A DNA stretch of 26,105 nucleotides from UBA1774 sp045628925 (GTDB taxonomy: Bacteria; Bacillota; Clostridia; Oscillospirales; Oscillospiraceae): the NCBI GenBank assembly GCA_045628925.1, contig JAZQQF010000056.1, forward strand, positions 1-26,105, read 5' to 3'. Shown piece after piece: positions 14,264 to 22,504 of the stretch (positions are counted from its first letter, which is position 1; each line of letters begins with the position of its first letter). The position numbers were made by a program, and so were the translations under genes. Below the pieces are notes generated by a model that saw nothing but the letters and a program-made list of their open reading frames with translations, searched no databases and was not told where the DNA came from.

Positions 14264-15886
14264 TTATCGAGCGGGAGGTTCGCCGCCGGGAAGTCCTTCC
14301 GGGGGACGCTGCCCTTCACCGGGGAGACCCACCGGGGGCTGCCCTTCGCCGAGCCCGCCGGAGTCCCCGCGCATCTCACCCATGGGGCTGTCGATGCCGA
14401 GCAGCGCCAGCACGTCCGTCAGGGTCGCATCTTCCGGGAGCGCGGCGACCTTTTCCTTGAAATCGGCAAGGTCAAATTCCCCGTTCGGAGCGCCGAAGGG
14501 CTCAAAGCCTTCCGCACCGTGACCCGCAAAGCCGCCGGGGCCGCCGCCGGTCTCCCGGAAGACCGAACCGGGCGCATAGGTCTGTGTTTCCCCGTCGAGG
14601 ATGACCGTGCCGCTGAGATAGGTGATGCCGTCCTCAGAATCCAGCGCGGAATCCGGTGGACGCACGCCGTTCACCGAGAGCGTGCCGCCGTCCAGCACGA
14701 TGAAACCGTTGGAATCCACGCCGTCCCCTTCCGCACCGAGGGCGGGATAGAGCGTGACCTCACCGCCGGAGAAACGCACCACGCTCACGTTGTCTTCGTT
14801 CACGTTGATGCCGTCATCCTGCGAGAAGATTTCGATGCTGCCGTCCCGGAAGGTCAGGTGCAGCTCGCTGTCCAGCCCTTCAAAGCTGCTGCTGACCTTT
14901 AAGCTGCCGCTGCCGCCCACCTCCATGGACACGCAGGAATAAAAGGCCGCATCCAGCTTGCGCTGCTTTTTCTGAACGGGAACCGGGTCCGTGCTGTTTT
15001 CATCCTTGTATTTCGTTTTCAGCATCCGGTAGACGTTGCATCCCGTGACGCTGTTCTCCGTTCCCTCCGCCAGCAGCACCACCGCGCCCGCACCTTCGGC
15101 GTCCGCTTCGCAGGTGTGGCTTTCGCGGCTTTCCCACGTGTTGTCGCACTCATAGGCGGCGGCGAACAGGATGCCGGGGGCGACCGTGCAGGTGATATCC
15201 GCCCCGTTCAGGATCAGCGTGACCTTTGCGCTTTCATCCGCAAAGACCGCGTCCGGGTCGCCCAGCTCGATGCGGATCTGCCCCTGCCAGCTGCCCTCCA
15301 GCGAGTAGGTCCCGGGCCGAACGATATGCAGCACCCGGTTTTCGGCAGCTTCTGCCTCGGAGTGCATCATCTGCGCGGGCAGCCCGTCCCCCAATCGGGG
15401 CAGGGTGGCGAAGATAAACTCGTCATGCGCGCCGTCAGCATAGTAATATGCCCATTCCGCTTCGCCGTCGTAGTTCACGAGCTGAAAATCCGCCGCATCG
15501 AGCAGCGGAAAATAGGGCAGGTCGCTGTCGATATAGACCGCCGCGTCCGTTTCCGGCGCAGACCCGGTATGGTATTCCGCGGGGGCGTTTTTCACTTCGT
15601 CATGGCTCACGGTGGGGTCGCAATGCCACGTGTAGTCATATTCCGCGACCGGAGCGCCGTCCAGCCGGGCGCTGCGCCCCTCCAACAGAATGACGTGCGT
15701 TTCCGAAGCCGGTTCCGATGCGGGGACTTCGGAAGCCGGTTCGGGCTCGGAAACCGGCGTTTCGGTCACGGCGGGCGTTTCCGAAGGCGCGGCGGTGCTG
15801 TCCGGCTGCGGAACGGCCGGAGAAGCACAGGCGGTCAGGCACAGGAGCGCGATGCAGCACAGGGAAAAAAGACGCTTTCGTTTCAT
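14264..15886 (-). CDS. Carbohydrate-binding domain lipoprotein (DUF4353 / Cthe_2159-like)
   Basis: The 540 residues begin with a lipoprotein signal peptide (lipobox LTAC, Cys20), then a Pro/Glu/Ser/Thr linker (about 25-62). The middle and C-terminal parts resemble the Cthe_2159-like carbohydrate-binding family: repeated beta-strand units with LNGADI, SFEGLDSE, FSQDDGINVNEDN, GAEGDGVDSNG and SEDGITYLSGTV, as in a parallel beta-helix. The last ~60 residues are Gly/Pro-rich with PPEGLP-type units and are probably unstructured. Family members bind acidic plant polysaccharides, so a surface glycan-binding role is plausible. Unusually, the N-terminal ~200 residues (from ETHVILLEG) look like a separate unrecognised region. 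AAGGAG lies 7 bases before ATG 15886. The alpha-galactosidase gene lies downstream, past a terminator. Confidence 0.82.
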   Translation of the reverse strand: MKRKRLFSLCCIALLCLTACASPAVPQPDSTAAPSETPAVTETPVSEPEPASEVPASEPASETHVILLEGRSARLDGAPVAEYDYTWHCDPTVSHDEVKNAPAEYHTGSAPETDAAVYIDSDLPYFPLLDAADFQLVNYDGEAEWAYYYADGAHDEFIFATLPRLGDGLPAQMMHSEAEAAENRVLHIVRPGTYSLEGSWQGQIRIELGDPDAVFADESAKVTLILNGADITCTVAPGILFAAAYECDNTWESRESHTCEADAEGAGAVVLLAEGTENSVTGCNVYRMLKTKYKDENSTDPVPVQKKQRKLDAAFYSCVSMEVGGSGSLKVSSSFEGLDSELHLTFRDGSIEIFSQDDGINVNEDNVSVVRFSGGEVTLYPALGAEGDGVDSNGFIVLDGGTLSVNGVRPPDSALDSEDGITYLSGTVILDGETQTYAPGSVFRETGGGPGGFAGHGAEGFEPFGAPNGEFDLADFKEKVAALPEDATLTDVLALLGIDSPMGEMRGDSGGLGEGQPPVGLPGEGQRPPEGLPGGEPPAR

Positions 15887-15915
15887 GGAAGAACTCCTTT
15901 CAGATGGTCGATGCT

Positions 15916-15924
15916 GTTATAGCA
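15916..15924 (-). promoter_or_regulatory. Possible extended -10 element of the lipoprotein gene
   Basis: The minus strand reads TGC-TATAAC, an extended -10 element 29 bases before the ATG, without a recognisable -35 box at normal spacing. It is suggestive only. Confidence 0.4.
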
Positions 15925-15990
15925 GACAGATGTGAACGGAGTTCGGCGGCGTTGTGAAATTTCCGTGAAGCGGGCTGGCAGCTTCCGCAC

Positions 15991-16019
15991 TTGACATCGG
16001 CGGCAGGAGGCTTTATCCT
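15991..16019 (+). promoter_or_regulatory. Promoter of the DUF4867-oxidoreductase-deaminase operon
   Basis: TTGACA (15991-15996), a 17-base spacer and TATCCT (16014-16019), 43 bases before the first start codon. A second TTGACA at 16021 has no matching -10 box. Confidence 0.75.
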
Positions 16020-16062
16020 GTTGACAGAAATATGACCGCCGCACGGCGGGAGGAGGATACGT

Positions 16063-16695
16063 ATGAAGGTCTATTCCGTATATGACGAGGCGTTTAAGCC
16101 CTATGGCAAGGTGCTGGAGGGCTACGATACGAAGGAACTGCTGGCGGCCATGGCGGCCATCCCGCTGCCGGAGCGCGGTACGGCATATGAGCCGGGCATC
16201 GCTTCGCTGGAGGCCTGCGGCATTTTCGAGGCCCTGCGGGACGGGGCCTACGGCGGGATGCCCATCCAGCTGGGGATGTGCTGGGGGCATAACACGAAGC
16301 TGAACTGCCTCGAGTACCATCGGGACAGCGAGGTGAACATCGGCGAGAGCGATTTCATCCTTCTGCTGGCGAAGCAGGACGGGATCGCGGACGGGAAGCT
16401 GGACACCGCCTGCGTGAAGGCCTTCCGTGCCCCCGCCGGCGCGGCGGTGGAGGTCTACGCCACCAGTCTGCACTACGCGCCCTGTCAGGTCTCCGATGCG
16501 GGGTTCCGCACCGCTGTGGTGCTGCCGCTGGGAACGAACACGGAAAAGCCCGCGTTCGCCGCGAAAAACGACGAGGACAGAATGCTCCGCGCCCGGAATA
16601 AGTGGCTGCTGGCCCATCCGGAGGCGGACGAAGCGAAGGACGGCGCGTGGGTGGGTCTCACCGGCGCGAACATCGACCTTGCGAAGGAGGAATGA
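16063..16695 (+). CDS. DUF4867 family protein
   Basis: The 210-residue protein matches the uncharacterised DUF4867 family, cupin-like in appearance: YDEAFKPYGKVLEGYDT at the start, IQLGMCWGHNTKLNCLEYHRDSEVNIG in the middle (His99 and other His/Glu residues that could bind metal), and YATSLHYAPCQV later. The EYH-x6-N and HYAP segments are those expected of a metal-binding beta-barrel isomerase, epimerase or lyase acting on sugars, but the catalytic role is not established. GGAGGAGGA precedes ATG 16063. It is the first gene of a four-gene operon with two sugar-type oxidoreductases and a deaminase-like protein. A carbohydrate-related function is therefore inferred from context. Confidence 0.8.
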   Translation: MKVYSVYDEAFKPYGKVLEGYDTKELLAAMAAIPLPERGTAYEPGIASLEACGIFEALRDGAYGGMPIQLGMCWGHNTKLNCLEYHRDSEVNIGESDFILLLAKQDGIADGKLDTACVKAFRAPAGAAVEVYATSLHYAPCQVSDAGFRTAVVLPLGTNTEKPAFAAKNDEDRMLRARNKWLLAHPEADEAKDGAWVGLTGANIDLAKEE

Positions 16696-16697
16696 CC

Positions 16698-17849
16698 GTG
16701 ATCCGTGTCGCCATTATCGGAACGGGCAACATCGCAAACGCCCACGTGCAGGCTTATCTGAAGCAGGCCGGGCGCTGCGAGATCGTTGCGCTGGCAGATA
16801 TCGTGCCGGGCAAGGCCGCAAAAATGGGGGTGCAGTACGATCTGCACGCCGACGATTATGAAGACTACCTGGAAGTGCTGAAGCGGGACGATATCGATCT
16901 TGTGGATGTCTGCACCCCGCCCTTCATGCACGCAAGGATCAGCATCGACGCGCTGCACAGCGGCAAGAACGTGGTCTGCGAAAAGCCCATGGCGGCCTCG
17001 CTGGAGGAGTGCGACGCCATGCTCCGCGCCCGGGATGAGAGCGGGAAAAAGCTGAGCATCATCGCCCAGAACCGCTTCCGCAAGCCCATCCGCGACCTGA
17101 AGGCCCTGCTGGATTCCGGCATCGCGGGCAGGGTGCGGCACGTGCAGGTGGATTCCTTCTGGTGGCGCGGCCACAGCTATTATGACCTGTGGTGGCGCGG
17201 CACCTGGGAAAAGGAGGGCGGCGGCTGCACCCTCAACCACGCGGTGCATCACATTGATATGCTCTGCTGGATGATGGGCCTGCCGGAAAAGGTCACCAGT
17301 GTGCTGGCGAACGTGGGCCATGATAACGCGGAGGTGGAGGATCTGAGCGCGTCCATCCTCCAGTACCCCGGCGCGCTGGGCCAGCTGACGGCTTCCGTCG
17401 TTCACCACGGGGAGGAGCAGCAGCTCATCTTCCAGTGCGAGAAGGCCCGCATTTCCGCGCCGTTCAGCGTCTATGCCTCCATCGCCAAGCCCAACGGCTT
17501 CCCCATCCGCAATGAGGAACTGGAGAAGGAGATCGCCGCCTTTGCGGATTCTCTGCCGGAGGTGCAGTGGATCGGCCACGACGGGCAGATCGAAAACGTG
17601 CTGACCGCGCTGGAAACGGACTGCGAGCCAGCCGTCACCGGTGAGGACGGGCGCAGGACCATCGAGCTGATCACCGCCGTATTCAAGGCTGGCGCTCTGG
17701 GCGAAACGGTGTCCCTGCCGCTGGGGAAGGACGATCCGTTCTACACGGTGGAGGGCATCATGACCTCCGTGCCGCATTTTTATGAAAAGAGCGTTTCTGC
17801 CGCCGATCTGGAAGGGGATATCACCCTCGGCAGCAGCTACGGAAAGTGA
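16698..17849 (+). CDS. Gfo/Idh/MocA family oxidoreductase (first)
   Basis: I choose GTG 16698, since AAGGAGG then sits 7 bases upstream; ATG 16692, overlapping the previous stop as ATGA, would leave only one base of spacing. The resulting 383-residue protein has the NAD(P) motif GTGNIA (8-13), VDVCTPPFMH, the CEKPMA motif with Lys96, and the active-site-like HHID (184-187). The segment before it reads GGGCTLNHAVHHID, where many relatives have Asp in place of Asn180. The family oxidises or reduces hydroxyls on sugars, inositols and related compounds. Large aromatic content in FWWRGHSYYDLWWRGTW suggests a substrate pocket typical of glycoside-type substrates. It is paired with a second, more divergent member downstream. 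Confidence 0.9.
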   Translation: MIRVAIIGTGNIANAHVQAYLKQAGRCEIVALADIVPGKAAKMGVQYDLHADDYEDYLEVLKRDDIDLVDVCTPPFMHARISIDALHSGKNVVCEKPMAASLEECDAMLRARDESGKKLSIIAQNRFRKPIRDLKALLDSGIAGRVRHVQVDSFWWRGHSYYDLWWRGTWEKEGGGCTLNHAVHHIDMLCWMMGLPEKVTSVLANVGHDNAEVEDLSASILQYPGALGQLTASVVHHGEEQQLIFQCEKARISAPFSVYASIAKPNGFPIRNEELEKEIAAFADSLPEVQWIGHDGQIENVLTALETDCEPAVTGEDGRRTIELITAVFKAGALGETVSLPLGKDDPFYTVEGIMTSVPHFYEKSVSAADLEGDITLGSSYGK

Positions 17850-17859
17850 GGGAACGGCG

Positions 17860-18936
17860 ATGCAGGTTTCCGATGGAATGAACTACGCCCCGGTGGGCAA
17901 GCCCTGTCCGGTGGTGAAGCCGGGAGAATTCGTGTTCTCCGCCGCCCATCTGGACCACGGGCATATCTACGGCATGGTGAACGCCCTCATCGAAGCGGGC
18001 GGCACGCTGAAAAGCGTCTACGATCCCCAGCCGGAGCGGGTGGCGAAGTTCCTGCAGACCTATCCGCAGGCGAAGGCAGCGTCCTCCGAAGCGGAGCTGC
18101 TGGATGACAAAGATGTGATGCTGGTGGCGGGCGCGCATATCACCTCGGAGCGCGGGCCCTTCGGCTGCCGGGTCATGGAAGCGGGGAAAGACTATTTCAC
18201 GGATAAGGCCCCCTTCACCACGCTCGGCCAGCTCAGCGACGCGAAGGCGCTGGCGGCCAGGACCGGGAAAAAGTATATGTGCTACTACTCCGAGCGGCTG
18301 CACGTGGAGGGCGCCATCCTCGCGGGCTACATGGTGGACGCCGGAGCCATCGGCAAGGTCATCCATGTGGAGGGCGTCGGCCCCCATCGCCTCGGCGCGG
18401 CGGGGCGGCCTGCGTGGTTCTTCGAGAAGGAGAAATACGGCGGCATCCTCTGCGACATCGGCTCCCACCAGATCGAGCAGTATCTGGCCTTTTCCGGGGA
18501 GGAGGACGCGACGGTGGCCTACAGCCGCATCGGCAATTACGCGAACCCGGAGCATCCGGAGCTGGATGATTTCGGCGACTGCTCCATCGTGGGCGCGAAC
18601 GGAACAACGAACTACTTCCGCGTGGACTGGTTCACGCCCGACGGACTCAGCACCTGGGGCGACGGGCGGACGCTGATCCTCGGCACGGAGGGGTATATCG
18701 AAATTCGGAAATACGCGGATATCGCTTCCGGGAAGCCGGGCGGCGACCACGTGTATCTGGTGAACAAGGACGGGGAGCAGTATTTCGACGCCAAGGGCGT
18801 CACCGGCTACCCCTTCTTCGGCAAGCTCATTCTCGACTGTCTGAACCGCACGGAAAATGCCATGACGCAGGCCCACTGCTTCAAGGCCGCCGAGCTGTGC
18901 CTGCAGGCGCAGGCGCAGGCGGTGCGGGTGAAATGA
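17860..18936 (+). CDS. Gfo/Idh/MocA family oxidoreductase (second, divergent)
   Basis: ATG 17860 lies 10 bases after the previous stop, with GAGGGA upstream; 358 residues result. The overall Gfo/Idh/MocA plan is visible (YDPQPER after strand 2, GGILCDIGSHQIEQYL in the C-terminal part), but the usual GxGxxG nucleotide motif is replaced by AAHLDHGHIYGM (28-39) and the EKP motif by DKAP (115-118, Lys116 kept). Such variant members occur beside normal ones in sugar oxidation clusters. It may bind cofactor differently or act on a keto product of the first enzyme. The C-terminal Gln/Ala-rich end (LQAQAQAVRVK) overlaps the next gene by 4 bases (ATGA). Confidence 0.88.
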   Translation: MQVSDGMNYAPVGKPCPVVKPGEFVFSAAHLDHGHIYGMVNALIEAGGTLKSVYDPQPERVAKFLQTYPQAKAASSEAELLDDKDVMLVAGAHITSERGPFGCRVMEAGKDYFTDKAPFTTLGQLSDAKALAARTGKKYMCYYSERLHVEGAILAGYMVDAGAIGKVIHVEGVGPHRLGAAGRPAWFFEKEKYGGILCDIGSHQIEQYLAFSGEEDATVAYSRIGNYANPEHPELDDFGDCSIVGANGTTNYFRVDWFTPDGLSTWGDGRTLILGTEGYIEIRKYADIASGKPGGDHVYLVNKDGEQYFDAKGVTGYPFFGKLILDCLNRTENAMTQAHCFKAAELCLQAQAQAVRVK

Positions 18937-19964
18937 AAGAAAAATCCATGAACGAAAGACCCATTACCCCGGCGGAGCTGGATGCGCTCCGCTGCTTCAT
19001 CGACCTGCACCTTCATCTGGACGGGAGCCTGTCCGTCGCTTCCGTGCGGAAACTGGCGGAACTGCAGGGCATCCCGGTCCCCGCGTCGGACGCGGAGCTG
19101 AAGCAGCGGCTCAGCGTTTCGGCGGACTGCCGGGACCTGAATGAATATCTGGAGAAATTCGATTTCCCCTGCAGCCTGCTGATGACGCGGGAAAGCCTGC
19201 GGGAGGCGGTGCGCACGCTGCTCAGGGAACTGGCGGCGGAGGGGCATATCTACGCGGAGCTGCGCTTTGCGCCCCAAAAGCACTGCGAGAAGGGCCTCAC
19301 GCAGGAGGCAGCCGTGCTGGCGGCGCTGGAGGGGCTGGAACATAGCCCCATTCCGGCAAACCTCATCCTCTGCTGTATGCGCGGGGATGATAACCGGGCG
19401 GAAAATCTGGAGACTGTGGAAGTTGCGGCAAAGTATCTCGGGCAGGGCGTCTGCGCTGTGGATCTTGCAGGCGCGGAGGCGCTGTTCCCCACGGCGGACT
19501 ATGCCGATGTGTTCCGGTTGGCCCGGGAAAAGGGCGTTCCCATGACGATCCACGCCGGGGAGGCCGACGGGCCGGGGAGCGTCCGCACGGCGCTTTCCTT
19601 CGGGGCGGCGCGCCTCGGTCACGGCGTTCGCAGCGCGGAGGACGGGGAACTGCTGCGCATCCTCGCGGAGAAGGGGACCACGCTGGAGCTGTGCCCCACC
19701 AGCAATCTGAATACCGTCGCGGTATCCGACCTTCGGGACTATCCTCTGCGGCAGCTGCTGGATGCGGGCGTGAAGCTCACGGTGAACACGGATAACCGCA
19801 GCGTTTCAGATACGACCATCCGCCGGGAGTATCAGCTGCTGGCGGAGACCTTCCGGCTCACAAAGTCGGAGGTGCGGCAGCTCCTGCTGAACGCGGCGGA
19901 GGCGGCCTTCACACCGGAAAGCGTGAAAGCGGCTCTGCGGGAGACGATCGAAGCGGCATTCTGA
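18933..19964 (+). CDS. add: Adenosine deaminase family protein
   Basis: The 343-residue protein starts at ATG 18933, overlapping the preceding stop (ATGA). All metal and catalytic landmarks of the adenosine/adenine deaminase family are present: His26 and His28 in DLHLHLDGS, HAGE with His207 and Glu210, His230 in LGHGV, CPTSN (254-258), and Asp287 in NTDN. Vertebrate-type enzymes have NTDDP at that last motif; NTDNRSVSDT is common in bacterial Add. It removes the amino group from adenosine or a related base, giving inosine and ammonia. Its place as the last gene in an operon of sugar-type oxidoreductases is unusual and suggests the pathway may act on a nucleoside or amino-purine-containing compound. 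Substrate is not proven. Confidence 0.88.
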   Translation: MKEKSMNERPITPAELDALRCFIDLHLHLDGSLSVASVRKLAELQGIPVPASDAELKQRLSVSADCRDLNEYLEKFDFPCSLLMTRESLREAVRTLLRELAAEGHIYAELRFAPQKHCEKGLTQEAAVLAALEGLEHSPIPANLILCCMRGDDNRAENLETVEVAAKYLGQGVCAVDLAGAEALFPTADYADVFRLAREKGVPMTIHAGEADGPGSVRTALSFGAARLGHGVRSAEDGELLRILAEKGTTLELCPTSNLNTVAVSDLRDYPLRQLLDAGVKLTVNTDNRSVSDTTIRREYQLLAETFRLTKSEVRQLLLNAAEAAFTPESVKAALRETIEAAF

Positions 19965-20002
19965 AAACGAAAGCTCCTACGGGCAGCAATGAAGGCGGAT
20001 AT

Positions 20003-20040
20003 GCAAATCAAAAACCGGCAGCCCTTCGGGGCTGCCGGTT
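20003..20040 (-). terminator. UUCG-loop terminator between converging genes
   Basis: A perfect 12-bp stem (20013-20024 with 20029-20040) has a TTCG loop on the + strand. On the minus strand a TTTGATTT tract follows the stem, so it ends the flavoprotein transcript. On the + strand only CCTTATATC follows, so it would act weakly on the deaminase operon. Confidence 0.8.
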
Positions 20041-20061
20041 CCTTATATCGGGAATGAAAAC

Positions 20062-21612
20062 TTACTTGCCGCCCAGCACGTCGCCGATCTGCATGGCGTA
20101 AGCCAGCGCGCGGCCGTAGCTGTTGCCGTTCAGCAGCAGGGGATAGTCCACCGCGTACATACCGCCGGCGGCGTTGCCCACGGCGTAGAGGCCCGGGATG
20201 GGATGCGCGTCCATGTCGAGGACGTTCAGGTCGGTGTTGACCTGCGCGCCGCCGAACACGTCCAGCAGCTGGGGACCCCACTTCACAGCGTAGAACGGGC
20301 CCTTCTCGATGCTGGTCAGCAGGCTGGAACGCTTGCCGAAATCGGTGTCGTCGCCGGAGGCCACGATCTCGTTGTAACGCTTGACGGTCTTGACCAGCTC
20401 GTCAGCGGGCACGTCCATCTTCTCGGCCAGCTCTTCGATGGTGTCAGCCACGAAGGCGTTGCCGTTCTTGATATGACGCTCGATGGAGGCAACGAAGTTC
20501 TCCTTGTTGAAGCCCTGACCCACGACGGTCAGCGGGGCCATGCCCTGGCCGCCCAGCTCGTCGAAGCGCTCGCCCATTTCGTCGGCATACTTGGAGTCCA
20601 TGACGGAGAAGCACCATTCGCCGCCCGGCTGCATCAGGCAGCGCACGGACTTGGCCTGCATCCAGGTATCCTCGTTCATGAAGCGCTTGCCCAGCTGGTT
20701 CACGTGGAGGTAGAAGCCCTGGAAACCGGAGTAAGCCAGCGCATGGAGGGTGGGAGCCCATTCGGGGTTATCCAGCGCGGCGCCGGCCCAGTAGGCCATC
20801 TTCTGACCGTCGCCGGTGTTGCCCTTGCGGGGGAACTTGGTGCCCGGACGGAGGCCGATGGGGCAGAAGGCTTCCAGCATCTCGTCATTGTCGGAGCAGT
20901 CGCCGGAGGCGAGGATGACGGCCTTGGTGCCGTTGTAGCGGCGATACTGACCATCGGCGCACTTGGCGATGCAGCCGGTCACGCGGCCTTCCGCGTTCTT
21001 TTCCAGCTGCTCGACGGTGGTGCTGCGCAGCACCTGGCCGCCCTTGTCCAGCAGCTCGGTCTGCAGGATCTCGCAGACCAGCGTGCCGCCGCCGAAGTTG
21101 GTGTACTTGGTGCATTCGCGCTTCTTGAAGATGTGGTGGGTGCCGGAATACTCGCTGAACATGGGGCCGTTGTAGCCGATGTAAACGCCCACGTCCAGAT
21201 TCTCTTCACCGGCGATGTCCAGCATCCAGTGGAAGCCCTCGGCGCTGCGGTTGATGAAGATCCACAGCAGGTCTTCCTGCACGCGGCTGCCGCTGACCTT
21301 CAGCCAGTCGGCTGCCAGCCGCTTCTTGTCGATGACGATGCCCTTTTCGGCCATGATGCGGGTATTGACCGCGGCGACCTGACCGGCCAGCGCGAAGAGC
21401 TTGGCGTTCTTGTCCAGCACGGTGACCTTCAGGCCCTTGTCCGCCAGACGGGCGGAGGCCGCGAGGCCGCTGATGCCGCCGCCGATGGTGACGACTTCGC
21501 TCTCAATGGTTTCCGCGATCTGATCTTCGGGGATGGGGGCGGGGGGATTCTCCCAGCTGTAGCCCTTTTTGGGGCTGCGATTGGAATAGAACTTCATGGT
21601 AAGGTCTTTCAT
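20062..21612 (-). CDS. FAD-dependent oxidoreductase, fumarate reductase flavoprotein-like, atypical active site
   Basis: The 516-residue protein has an FAD motif (TIGGGISGLAASARL, about 42-56) and the FAD_binding_2 layout of fumarate reductase / succinate dehydrogenase flavoproteins. The GKRFMNED segment retains the active-site-type Arg. However, where fumarate reductases have an H-T-x-G-G motif, it reads DVFGGAQVNTD, without His, and the final GNS segment (NGNSYGRALAYAMQIG) lacks the expected GRIAG Arg. It probably reduces or dehydrogenates something other than fumarate. There is no signal peptide and no FMN-binding domain. Codon use is strongly C-biased, as in the BKACE genes, which suggests high expression. 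GAGGAG lies upstream of ATG 21612; a second in-frame ATG follows at codon 6. It has its own promoter and terminator. Confidence 0.87.
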   Translation of the reverse strand: MKDLTMKFYSNRSPKKGYSWENPPAPIPEDQIAETIESEVVTIGGGISGLAASARLADKGLKVTVLDKNAKLFALAGQVAAVNTRIMAEKGIVIDKKRLAADWLKVSGSRVQEDLLWIFINRSAEGFHWMLDIAGEENLDVGVYIGYNGPMFSEYSGTHHIFKKRECTKYTNFGGGTLVCEILQTELLDKGGQVLRSTTVEQLEKNAEGRVTGCIAKCADGQYRRYNGTKAVILASGDCSDNDEMLEAFCPIGLRPGTKFPRKGNTGDGQKMAYWAGAALDNPEWAPTLHALAYSGFQGFYLHVNQLGKRFMNEDTWMQAKSVRCLMQPGGEWCFSVMDSKYADEMGERFDELGGQGMAPLTVVGQGFNKENFVASIERHIKNGNAFVADTIEELAEKMDVPADELVKTVKRYNEIVASGDDTDFGKRSSLLTSIEKGPFYAVKWGPQLLDVFGGAQVNTDLNVLDMDAHPIPGLYAVGNAAGGMYAVDYPLLLNGNSYGRALAYAMQIGDVLGGK

Positions 21613-21660
21613 ATCTCGTAACTCCTCTCAGAATTTTGATTTGCAGATTTTTCCGAAAGG

Positions 21661-21689
21661 ATTATATCGCATCTGTGCATTCTGCGCAA
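21661..21689 (-). promoter_or_regulatory. Promoter of the FAD-dependent oxidoreductase gene
   Basis: On the minus strand: TTGCGC (21684-21689), a 17-base spacer, TATAAT (21661-21666), about 49 bases before the start codon. The -35 box nearly touches the end of the XRE regulator gene. Confidence 0.82.
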
Positions 21690-21700
21690 GATGAAGTTGG

Positions 21701-22504
21701 TCATTCCGCCGCTTTTTCGGCATTCGGCCGTTCATCCGCAAAGAGGCAGCGGGCCAGCAGCAGGAGCGCGTACACCCTCGGGTCGCGCTGCGGGAATACG
21801 CAGGCGGTCTCTTTTCCGTCGATCGTCAGCACCAGCGGATTGAGAAGCGCTGCCTTCCGAAGTCTGGACAGCGTTTCTTCCTGCTCGATGCCCAGCTCCG
21901 CCTTTGCGTCCGACAGAACGAGGATGCTGCCATTCCACTCCCGGAGGATTTTCAGAACGCTTCTTCGTCCTTCCTCGTCCGCAAGCAGCTCCCACAGGGG
22001 CGTGAGTTCGGTGATCGTATCCTCCATGCTCTCCCACGCGGCGGGCACGTCCGGGATCGTGACCGCAAAGGGCAGCTTTCCGGCGCGGCGCTCAGAAAAG
22101 AGCCATTCCTTCCGCTCCGCGAGATAGGCGTTGTCCGGGTATTCCGCCATTTCCCGCATGATCGTTTCCAGCGCCGGGTTATCCCAGACTCCCTCAAGCG
22201 ATGTGCGATGGAACGTGGGCAGCGCCATCAGCGCCCGTGGGCGCTCTTCCGGCGGGATGGTCTTCACCCAGCGGATGAGGGCGCTTTCCGCGTCCTCCCA
22301 CGAATCGGTCCCCATGCCGAACAGGGTATCCAGCGAACAGCCCAGCGTCCCTGCCAGCTCCGGCAGCAGGGCTGCGTCCGGCATACTTTCGCCCCGCTCC
22401 CATTTGGAGATCGTCTGGGGCGCGAGGGAGAGGGCTTCGCCCAAGGTCTCCTGTGTCAATCCTTTCTGCTTACGCAGCTCCCGCAGCGTTTCACCGAAGC
22501 TCAT
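21701..22504 (-). CDS. XRE family transcriptional regulator (downstream of the pair)
   Basis: The 267 residues start with a lambda-repressor-like helix-turn-helix (about 5-60): LRELRKQKGLTQETLGEALSLAPQTISKWERGESMPD. The rest is not a recognised ligand domain. Its C-terminal ~70 residues (LGIEQEETLSRLRKAALLN, then ET-x-CVFPQRDPRVYALLLLARCLF) resemble the same region of the regulator encoded immediately upstream, suggesting a shared helical C-terminal domain. ATG 22504 overlaps the upstream gene's stop by 4 bases, so translation is coupled. It ends 12 bases before the promoter of the FAD-dependent oxidoreductase and may control that gene, but no operator was identified. Confidence 0.88.
   Translation of the reverse strand: MSFGETLRELRKQKGLTQETLGEALSLAPQTISKWERGESMPDAALLPELAGTLGCSLDTLFGMGTDSWEDAESALIRWVKTIPPEERPRALMALPTFHRTSLEGVWDNPALETIMREMAEYPDNAYLAERKEWLFSERRAGKLPFAVTIPDVPAAWESMEDTITELTPLWELLADEEGRRSVLKILREWNGSILVLSDAKAELGIEQEETLSRLRKAALLNPLVLTIDGKETACVFPQRDPRVYALLLLARCLFADERPNAEKAAE

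Noticed and set aside
20203..21621. 472-codon plus-strand open frame opposite the flavoprotein gene
   Set aside because: Antisense shadow of a gene with strong codon bias; no motif recognised.
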